Origin: Verrucomicrobiota bacterium
GTDB taxonomy: Bacteria > Verrucomicrobiota > Verrucomicrobiia > Opitutales > Oceanipulchritudinaceae
NCBI GenBank assembly: GCA_021208135.1
Contig: JAJOKB010000095.1
Span: 1 to 39,780 of the forward strand
Reading direction: 5' to 3'
DNA length: 39,780 nt
Below are positions 31,701 through 39,780 of the stretch, in pieces; position 1 is the stretch's first letter, and every line of letters begins with the position of its first letter. A model generated the notes under the pieces. That model ran no database searches. It worked only from the letters and a program-made list of their open reading frames with translations, and had not been told where the DNA came from. A program made the translations under genes and the position numbers.

Positions 31701-34700
31701 ACAGCGCCTGTTGGGAACGCGGGGACAGGTGAGCGTCAGTTGGGAAATAGTCGGTGGCACCGCAGTCGCAGGAGTCGATTTCGTCAATGCGGCATCGGGA
31801 ACCTTGCATTGGATGCCGGGTGACGGAGAACCACAGTCCATCGAACTGAACTTGCTGGACGATACCCTTGCTGAAGAGGATAAGACCGTAGTTATCAGGC
31901 TGACGGATCCTTCCGACCTGACCCGGTTGGGCATGTTCAGCGATATTGAAATCATCATATTGGATACCGACTCCACCCCACGCATCCTGAGCCAACCTGT
32001 TTCAAGAACCAGGGCGGAAAACTTGAGTGCCACTTTCAGCGTCACAAGCAGAAGTCCCTTCGAAGTGAATTATCAATGGTATTTAAATGGAGTGCTGATC
32101 CCAGGCGCAACGGATGCAACCTATCACATTGAGAGCGTCGCATTTGCCAATGCCGGCAACTACGTCGTTGAGGTGTCCAATATCAATGGGACAACAACCA
32201 GTCAGACCGCGGTATTAACTGTTCTGCCAGCACCGACTGCTGTTGCTGCAGGATGGAGCAACCAGAGCGCATTCAATAATGCTGTTTCAGCCATTGCACC
32301 TTTGGGCGACGGACGCGCATTGGTGGGCGGTAGTTTCAGTTTGCCGCGCTCCAGAATAGCCATGGTTAATGCTTCCGGGGCAATTGATCCCGCCTTCACA
32401 CCTCAGACCAGCAATGTGAACGGCCATTTTGTTTCCGCCATTGCCCTTCAAGACGACGGTAAAATTTTGATTGGTGGCCGCTTCAATACCTTTGGCGGAG
32501 TGGCAGCAGTCAACCTGGTCCGTTTGAACAGCGATTTCACCGTCGATACCGATTTTCAACTGTTGTTGAATGGTGCGCCTGACAATGACGTGATGGCAAT
32601 TCAGGTTCAACCCGATGGACGCATCCTAATCGGCGGCACTTTTTCCAGAATTGGCGATCAGTTGGGAACCAACGCCATCGCCCGTTTAAATCCTGATGGC
32701 TCGGTCGACACCAGCTTCACTTCCAGAATCACTAACAGCGGCTCCGTCCAAGTCATCCGATTGGCAGACAATGGACAGATTTACCTTGGGGGAACCTTCA
32801 CCGGTTATGACAATGGCAATCGCGTTGTGAGGATTAACAGCGATGGTTCGCGCGATTTGAGCTTCAACACCACTCACGCTTCCAGCACGGTGCGCGACAT
32901 CCTTTTGCTGGACAATGGCGATGTATTGATAGCAGGAGACTTTAACACGGCTGGCAGGCCATACATTGCCCGACTGAATGCGTCCGGGTTTTTACTGCCC
33001 AGTTTCCTGAGTGGCGTAACAGTGAACAACTCCGTACTGTCAATGGCTCAGCAGCAAAATGGCAGATTGGTCTTTGGTGGCAATTTCACAACCTTTGGAA
33101 CCCCCAGCAATTACTTCACCCGCACCGAGTCCGATGGTTCGCCCGATGGCACCCTTTCTTTACAGTCCGGATTCAGTGCGGTGGTTAATCGTGTTGCCTT
33201 GGACGCAGATGGTTCCATATGGGTCGCAGGCAATTTCCAGAACTATCAAGGTAACCCGGCAACGCGACTGATTCGCCTTGCAGGCGATGCGGTTCCGCTG
33301 GAAATCGGTCGGCAACCAGCCGCTCCCGTTGCCGTTTCCGGACAGTCGGTTTCTATCAGTGTTGCAGCTGCCGGGTTTGGTCCGCTGACCTACCAATGGT
33401 TTAAGGGCGACCCGGCCCAAGCCGTGGTGAATGGCGATGGGATCACCGGCGCAAATTCAGCTACCTTGACCTTCTCACCTTATAGTGAATCCGATGCAGG
33501 GGATTACTTCGTACGTATAACCAATGCAAATGGTGACACCCTGGACAGCGAAATTGTTTCTGTCGCCACTGCAAGTGCACCGATCCTAATCGAACAACCG
33601 CAGTCCGCAATCATCAGCAGCAACCACAAGTTACTGCTGCGGGTACAGGCATCTGGAGCACCCACCCTGTCTTATAGCTGGACTCGAGACGGCACGCCCG
33701 TTGGCACCAATAAACCGTATCTTTTCTTGCCCACCCTTACTGAGAGTGACTCCGGCAACTACCAAGTGACTGTCAGCAATACCTTTGGCTCTGTAAATAG
33801 TGCGGTAGCCACTATTGAGATTATCCCATCTCCTGCAATCCACGATCCAGCATTTCCGCTGGTAGCAGGAGCAAATGCATTTGTCCTGCCCTTGAGTTCT
33901 GGCCAATATGCACTGGGTGGCACTTTTACCACTGTTCGCAATGCTGCCAATCAAAACATTTCCCGCAGCCGCTTTGCCATCTTTGAAGCGGATGGTTCAG
34001 TCCACCCAGCCAATCCAGCACCGAATTCAGCGGTTGGTACCATAGCAGAACTACCCGACGGTTCATTGCTGCTCGGGGGCAATTTTGCCTTCGTGGGCGG
34101 TGTGCCTGCCGCACATTTGATCAAACTCAATCCAGACTTCACCCTCAATACTGAATTCAGTGATTTCCTCGGCTCAATTACCAGCAGCGTGCCTTCTCAA
34201 ACCAGGGTGAGCCAAATCATTCCTTTAAGTGACGGACGCATTTTTATTGCAGGATACTTTGATGCGGTGGCAGGCCTTCCAGGCACCCGATCCATGGCCA
34301 TCCTTCACCCCGAAGGCACAGTGGACACCAACTTCATCTCCCCTGCCAACAGTATTGTCGCGCTTAATGCGGTTGTGGTAGATAATCAGGACAGATTGAT
34401 TGTAAGCTCCAACAATCAAATCGGCACCACCACACAATCAGTTTACCGAATCCTGGGCGACGGGACAATTGATCCTACGTTTAATCCAGCCCTCGATGGT
34501 AATGCTCAAACTCTTGCCATGCTGGACGATGGCTCCATCCTCGCGGGTTCATTCTACCTGCAAAAGATTGCACCGGACGGGACCTTAGTCACCGCATTTG
34601 CCCAAAATTTTGCCGGAATGAACTCAGGTGGTTTGATTCAATACCTTCAAGTTCAGGACGATGGTAAGATCCTGATTGGCGGAACGTTCCAATTAATAGG

Positions 34701-36973
34701 CGATCATCCGCGCAACAGAATGGCCCGTCTATTGCCGGATGGCACTCTTGACTTGATTTTCGATACCAGAACCGGATTCAACGGCAATATAGCCACCATG
34801 AGGCTCGCCCCCAACGGCAAAATTCTGGTCGCCGGGAGCTTTTTGAACTTCAACGGAGTTGCAGTTAATAACTTTGCAGTTCTGACAGGGAGCCCGGTAG
34901 CACTGGGTTTTCAAAAAAAACCATTCGATCAGGATCTTGTTGCGGGAGCCACCCTTACCTTGGCGTCAACTGCTATCGGCACATCTTCAGTGACTTACCA
35001 ATGGCAACTGGACGGGGTGGACCTAGTCGATGGTCTCGGCATCAACGGTGCCAATAGCCCTGTGCTCACCGTGGAAGATTTCGGTCAAGGCGATGTCGGC
35101 ACATACAGCATCACCATTACCAACGAGGCAGGTTCACGCACTGCTAGCGCTCAGGTTAATTTGTTGGCCGCACCCGTTGTAACAAGCCAGCCCAAGGGCG
35201 GCATCTATTACGAGGACAACCCCCTGGTACTACGGGCGGCTGGCAAGGCTGCGCCGAGTGCAACGTGGCAATGGTATAAGGACAATGAACTACTGGAAGG
35301 AGCGACCTCACAAATAGTGCGCATTGAGTCTGCAACGGCTGCCAACAGCGGCACTTATGTTGCCGTGCTCACCAACGATTTGGGATCTGTTGAGACTGAT
35401 CCAGTAACGATTACGGTTATTCGCAATCCTGCAGGTACAATTGCCGGATTCCCGGCAAACGCTGGCATTGGCAACAACTCGATCAATGCGATTGTACCCA
35501 TGTCCGACGGATCCATCATCATTGGGGGCAATTTCACTTCCGCTGGTTCAAGTCCGGGTGTAGGGATGCAAAGTCGACCAAGATTGGCTCGCTTCAACAG
35601 TGACGGAACTCTGGATGCGAATTTCAATCCTGCCCCCAACAATGCCATCCAGGCTCTGGCGGAACATCAAGGTGCACTGCTGGTGGGTGGATTTTTCAGC
35701 ACTATGGCGGGCACCAGTGGCTTAACTAATTTTGCCAAACTGAATACCGACGGCACTTTGGATAGTACCTTTATCGCAAACCTTGGTACGGGCCCCAACA
35801 GCAGTGTCAGTGGAATTCTTGTGGACAATGCCAACCGGATTTACGTTTCCGGCAATTTTTCCACTTGGGACGGTACGCCAGCCAACCGGTTGGTGCGCCT
35901 GCTTGCCGATGGCACATTAGACTCCTCATTTGCCTTTCCAACGAGCGGATTTCCTTCCATCAACAGCATGGCAATCCAAGGGGATAAACTTCTGGTTGGC
36001 GGTAATTTGTTCATGGCCACAGGCACCTATCTCATCCGCGTCAATTCAGATGGCTCGCTCGACAGCGATTTCCTCTCGCTTCCCACCGGCAATGTTCTGG
36101 GACTGGCAGTACAAAGCGATGGCAGAATTGTGGCGAGTGGCAGTTTCAACAATATAGGCGGAGACACCCAATACGCCGGTATCGTCCGCTTGCTGACCGA
36201 CGGTGCTTTGGATACCAGCTTTAACCCCGGCCCCGTCAGCCTGTCCGGCACCATTCAGCGCGTACGCGTCGATAAAAGCGGTCGCATTCTCGCCGCTGGC
36301 AGCTTCATCTCAATCGGCGGACAAGGATCAGCCAACATCGCCCGATTACTCCCCAATGGTCAACGGGATCCATTGTTTGACGCTGGTACCAGCTCAGTAG
36401 CCCAGCCACTGAAATAGCATTGGACGCTGCAGACCAAATTTATCTTGGAACGGCGTCTTTTGCCACATACCAAGGTGTTGTAACCAGCGGTTTGGTGATT
36501 TTAAACGGTGGTCCCGAAAGTACTCCATCTGAAGATCCCGGAGAGGAACCTGGATTCAACCTGTGGGCGGCTGATTTACCCGAAGCGCGCGCGGTCCAGC
36601 AGATATGCCGTTTGCAGACGGAGTGCCCAACCTCCTGCGATACTTGTTCAATTTGCGCACAGACGGTCCGGATCATTCAAATTTACCTGTTGAATCGCGC
36701 GCTACCGGCGCTGAACTCGGTCTGGTGGGTGAACAGGCAGAACAGGAATTCCTGATGTTTCAGGTTGTGGTGCGGGAAGATCTGGAGGGTGTCATATGGT
36801 GGGTTCAAGCAGCTACCAGTTTGACCGCCCTGGCAGCAGGCGAAGGCGAGGAGGCCATCTGGTTGGGCAGTCAACCAGGGGCTGGCGGCACCGTCATTCA
36901 CAACTTTCGCTCCCCCTTCCCCATTACCAGCGATACTCCAGTATTCATGAATGTGGCCGCAGCTTTGCCGTGA
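28719..36973 (+). CDS. Giant secreted delta-60-repeat protein with Calx-beta and Ig-like domains (three apparent frameshifts)
   Basis: About 2750 residues after repair. A signal peptide (LLSVLPVLLLCQGQTQLSA) leads into five blocks, each with seven delta-60 repeats of the form DGKILVGGxF...RLNxDGTxDxxF. Block 1 is about 28800-29990, block 2 30600-31630, block 3 32240-33300, block 4 33830-34900, block 5 35430-36510. Calx-beta domains at about 30000-30320 and 31630-31970 follow blocks 1 and 2, each with one Ig-like domain after it. Two Ig-like domains follow block 3 and two follow block 4. A C-terminal module (FADGVPNLLRYLFNL, then a beta-rich end) is like those ending other Verrucomicrobia surface proteins. 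Corrections: one G fewer in the G8 run 29504-29511, one A more at 36412-36414 (removing the TAG at 36415), one base more near 36590. Probably extracellular or surface-attached; ligand unknown. Confidence 0.85.
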
Positions 36974-37013
36974 ACAAGCAATTTACTCGACAGCTTGATT
37001 CCACGGGAGCAGT

Positions 37014-38147
37014 GTGACAGCTTTCAGTGCTATGGACCATAAACAAAAGACCCTGCAGGAACTCTCACAAAAAGCTTCTTCGGTACGCTCGCGCAGAGTG
37101 ATCGTTGGTTTCGACGGTTTCGTTGACAAGATCATGACTCCCGTCAACAAACGCCACGGCCAGGGCGATTCCTTCGAAGCCATTCACACCATCACCGATT
37201 TCGGTGAACGTATTCTGAAAGCCGCAGGCGAGAGCGCCAACATCGAGTTGTTTCAGCGCATGGAAAAGCTGGGGGGCAATGGTCCAATCATGGCCAATGC
37301 CATTGTAGCGGCTGGCGCTGAGGTCCAGTACATCGGCGCTCTCGGCGAGCCGGTGCACTCAGTTTTCAGTACTTTTGCCAACCGCACCAAGGCCATTTCC
37401 ATTTGTGAACCAGGTATTACCAATGCTTTGGAATTTGACGATGGCAAGTTGATGCTGGGTCTTACCACCAGCCTGGAAGATATCACCTACGACCGCATTG
37501 TGGCCAAAATGGGCGAAGGTGCTCTTATCGACGCATTCAATCGCGCCGACCTCATTAGTTTGGTCAATTGGACCATGATTCCCAATATGACCTCTATCTT
37601 TGAGGATCTGCTGACACGTTTATTGCCAAACCTTGGCCCCAAGGAATCAGGTCGCTACTTTTACTTTGACCTCGCTGATCCAGCGAAGCGTTCGGTCTCC
37701 GACCTGCGGGGTGTACTCAATACCATAGCCAGATTCCGCTCCTTTGGCAGCGCCACTCTTGGTCTCAACTTTGCTGAAGCCAAGCAGGTCATGGAGGTTT
37801 TGGGACATAAACCGTTAGACAATAATCCGGACGATCTGCGCTCCATGGCCAGCCGTATTCGCAATGATTTGGGCCTAACCTGCGTTGTTATTCATCCCCG
37901 CCAGGGAGCAGCCTGTGCCACCAAATTGGATAGCTGGTATGTGAGTGGCCCCTTCTGCGAAAAACCCCTCATTTCCACCGGAGCAGGCGATCATTTCAAC
38001 GCTGGCTTCGCCACAGCTCAAATGCTGGGACTTTCGCCAGAGGCGTGCTTGACTGTAGCCGTTTCTTTCAGCGGCCAATACGTCAGAACCGCCAAAAGCC
38101 CAAGTCTCTCCGATACCGCTGCTTTCATTAACAATTGGCGAGATTGA
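37014..38147 (+). CDS. PfkB-family carbohydrate kinase
   Basis: A 377-residue ribokinase-fold kinase. The N-terminal strand and substrate loop read RRVIVGFDGFVDKIM, the glycine pair is in KLGGNGPIMANAIVAAG, and the PfkB signature is TGAGDHFNAGF with the catalytic Asp. The central part (SLVNWTMIPNMTSIFEDLL) is typical of a branch of PfkB proteins of unknown substrate found in Verrucomicrobia and relatives. GGGAG at 37005-37009 is four bases before GTG 37014, which I take as start; ATG 37032 is the alternative. The gene begins about 40 bases after the giant protein's stop, and its own stop overlaps the start region of the next gene. A sugar or nucleoside is the expected substrate. Confidence 0.87.
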   Translation: MTAFSAMDHKQKTLQELSQKASSVRSRRVIVGFDGFVDKIMTPVNKRHGQGDSFEAIHTITDFGERILKAAGESANIELFQRMEKLGGNGPIMANAIVAAGAEVQYIGALGEPVHSVFSTFANRTKAISICEPGITNALEFDDGKLMLGLTTSLEDITYDRIVAKMGEGALIDAFNRADLISLVNWTMIPNMTSIFEDLLTRLLPNLGPKESGRYFYFDLADPAKRSVSDLRGVLNTIARFRSFGSATLGLNFAEAKQVMEVLGHKPLDNNPDDLRSMASRIRNDLGLTCVVIHPRQGAACATKLDSWYVSGPFCEKPLISTGAGDHFNAGFATAQMLGLSPEACLTVAVSFSGQYVRTAKSPSLSDTAAFINNWRD

Positions 38148-39153
38148 GCGATTGGGAACATCTGGATTGGCAGGCGCTCGCAGGCTTGCGTGAACGTTTC
38201 CTGAGTGGCAGGGCGGATGGCGTGGATTATTGGCAATCCGATGCCTTGATTTCCGCCTACGATGCAACCTTTGCCCAACGGATAGGCTGGAAATGGGATG
38301 CTGTCTTAGCAGAGACAAAAGCGAGGGATTGGCAACCTCCGCATGCAACCCTTGTTATTGATTGGGGCTGTGGCAGTGGTATCGCTTCCAGGGCTCTGGT
38401 CGAGGCATTTCCCGAGCTGGCTTCAGCTGAGTTTTTATTTTTTGACCAAAGCCGCATCGCTTCCACCTACGCCGCCAACCGCATGGCGCAACGCTTTCCG
38501 CAATCCTCGGCAACGGCCACAACCACCTTACCCGATGCGCACACTTGCAACAAGGCAGTTGTCCTCCTGAGTCATGTGATCAATGAACTCAACTTGCAGC
38601 AACAAACCATGCTCGCCGAAACACTGCTTCAGGCTCAGACGGTCATCTGGGTCGAACCCGGAGCACGTGCGGAGTCAGAACGACTTTTGGTAGTACGCGA
38701 ACAGTTGCGCACAGCATTTCACCTTTGGGCACCTTGTCCCCACCAGCACCTTTGCCCGCTGCTAAAAACACCTGGCAGTGATTGGTGCCACCATTTCGCA
38801 CACCCTCCACCAGAAGTATTTACCGACCCTAATTGGGCCAAATTTGGCAAGTGGATGGGTGTGGACTTGCGCAGTCTGCCATTCAGTTATCTTGTTTGCG
38901 ACAAAGATCTGAAACGGGTAACACGCCGCAAAATGCAGCCAGGATTTTGGGACGCCCCAGAGAATATCATGGCTACATGAAGATACTCAGCTGTGAGCCA
39001 CACGGCGTTCAGGAACGCATTTTGCAAAAACGTGACGATAAGGCTCTATACAAACGTCTGCACAAAGCAAAGGCCTATGGACTCGAAGCCTGGATTCTGG
39101 ACGGTGAAAAGATAAAGGGCAGTACCCCAACAGCTGGCAACCAGTCCCATTGA
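38135..39153 (+). CDS. Rsm22-family (METTL17-like) methyltransferase-fold protein (one apparent frameshift)
   Basis: About 339 residues. The SAM-binding fold shows VIDWGCGSGIASRALVEAFP and LLSHVINEL. A cysteine-rich end has APCPHQHLCPLL, then DWCHHF. This pattern is the hallmark of the Rsm22 family; in the mitochondrial homologue METTL17 these cysteines hold a 4Fe-4S cluster. The main frame ends at 38980. Adding one A to A4 at 38930-38933 gives RRKNAARILGRPREYHGY and the family C-terminus VQERILQKRDDKALYKRLHKAK, ending at 39153. Start is uncertain: TTG 38135 or TTG 38144, both overlapping the kinase stop. Expected role: small-ribosomal-subunit assembly. Confidence 0.82.
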
Positions 39154-39165
39154 AATACTGCCCTT
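39115..39165. repeat. 10-bp inverted repeat between convergent genes
   Basis: AAGGGCAGTA (39115-39124) is the exact reverse complement of TACTGCCCTT (39156-39165), with a 31-base loop. It overlaps the end of the Rsm22-like gene and precedes the end of the convergent sigma-factor gene. No U-tract follows, so it is not a standard intrinsic terminator, though it may act as a bidirectional stop or mRNA 3'-end hairpin. Confidence 0.45.
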
Positions 39166-39204
39166 ACGAGCACAGATAGAGAACAAACCAAACAACAAAT
39201 ACTT

Positions 39205-39780
39205 CTAGTGGCGGACTTTGGTTTCGATATTGGATTCGTAGAATTCCTGCAGCACTTCCATGCGTCCTTTAGCAATGCGCTCCTCCTCGATTTCCTCTGA
39301 ATTGCGCTGCCGCTCAAGATCAGACAGAATCCTGCGCATCCGTGTCAATGCGATGTTTTGTAACTGACGCACACGTTCACGGGTGATCTTAAAACGCTCT
39401 CCGACCTCTTCCAGTGTCAATGGTTTCTCACCAGCCAAACCAAAGCGTAAACGGATAATCTCAGCCTCACGCGGATCCAATTGTTCAATCATATCCTGCA
39501 AATCGTGCAAAATATTCTTATTCTTGAGATTCTCGAACGGAGAAACCGCATTTTCGTCGCCGATTAAGTCACCAAATTCAGTGGAATCATCCTCACCCAC
39601 TGGAGCATCAAGACTTGTGGGACGCACGCTGACAGACTTGAGGTGCGCAACTTTGTTGACCGAAATGCCCAAGGTGTACGCCAGCTCGTCATCGGTAGGC
39701 ACACGACCCAATTCCTCTTCCAATTCAGCGGCAGTGCGTCTCATGCGGGCAATTTTATCCACCAGATGCACGGGTAAACG
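39205..39780 (-). CDS. RNA polymerase sigma-70 factor, RpoD/RpoS-like (partial, cut by window edge)
   Basis: The last about 191 residues of a group 1/2 sigma factor; the frame is still open at 39780, so the N-terminus with regions 1-2 is outside the window. Region 3 begins RLPVHLVDKIARMRRT and continues LGRVPTDDELAYTLGISV. Region 4 has MIEQLDPREAEIIRLRFGL, and the -35-recognition helix-turn-helix is LTLEEVGERFKITRERVRQL. The domain then runs about 35 residues further (ERQRNSEEIEEERIAKG and on), longer and more charged than the usual short RpoD end. It is convergent with the Rsm22-like gene. Whether it is the primary sigma factor or an RpoS-like paralogue needs the missing part. Confidence 0.9.
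   Translation of the reverse strand, partial: RLPVHLVDKIARMRRTAAELEEELGRVPTDDELAYTLGISVNKVAHLKSVSVRPTSLDAPVGEDDSTEFGDLIGDENAVSPFENLKNKNILHDLQDMIEQLDPREAEIIRLRFGLAGEKPLTLEEVGERFKITRERVRQLQNIALTRMRRILSDLERQRNSEEIEEERIAKGRMEVLQEFYESNIETKVRH

Noticed and set aside
28719-36973. Reading the giant locus as three separate genes (28719-29708, 29494-36417, 36420 onward)
   Set aside because: The seven-repeat grouping and the C-terminal module cross both break points, and each break is cured by a single base.

Overview
The window looks like chromosomal DNA of a Gram-negative member of Verrucomicrobiota, most likely class Opitutae. The evidence is a TonB-dependent receptor with the SPFEV-type N-terminus typical of that class, lipid A synthesis by LpxI, a very large secreted delta-60-repeat/Calx-beta/Ig protein, and a Reg_prop/Y_Y_Y sensor kinase. 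No tRNA, rRNA, insertion sequence, prophage or CRISPR array was seen. Most genes are housekeeping or surface/regulatory genes in short operons.

Layout. (1) 1-226: gene-free edge with a short repeat family (GACTGTCCAG, three copies) and an A/T-rich hairpin. (2) 227-2947, minus: gpsA > EamA transporter > esterase. (3) 3008-5426, plus: ribE > ErpA/IscA-type carrier > phytoene-desaturase-like FAD oxidoreductase. (4) 5452-8925, minus: leuS > lpxI. (5) 8926-9347: gene-free. (6) 9348-12023, plus: DEAD-box helicase with a Lys/Ala-rich histone-like N-terminal tail, then a second EamA transporter. (7) 12159-14423: TonB receptor followed by a good terminator. (8) 14539-16291: AraC regulator divergent from a ThuA-like gene. 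(9) 16315-18814, minus: acyl carrier protein > FAD desaturase-like protein > helix-hairpin-helix protein > SixA-like phosphatase. (10) 19007-24258, plus: peroxiredoxin > aconitase > STAS protein > GAF-SpoIIE phosphatase. (11) 24259-28634, minus: sensor kinase > REC-LuxR regulator with overlapping genes. (12) 28719-36973, plus: giant delta-60 protein. (13) 37014-39153, plus: PfkB kinase > Rsm22 methyltransferase-like protein. (14) 39205-39780, minus: 3' part of a sigma-70 gene cut by the window edge.

Two points dominate. First, at least 24 single-base frame breaks lie in otherwise intact genes. Nearly all fall in runs of the same base, and each is repaired by one base that restores a conserved family motif. 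I read these as assembly or sequencing indels rather than pseudogenes, so the merged coordinates given here are corrected gene spans. Second, after this repair the giant protein resolves into five blocks of exactly seven delta-60 repeats each. The blocks are separated by Calx-beta and Ig domains, which suggests five seven-bladed propellers on a string. Other points of interest are the ACP plus desaturase operon, the histone-tailed helicase, and two signalling modules (STAS/SpoIIE and kinase/LuxR regulator) that converge on immediately adjacent stop codons next to the giant surface protein.
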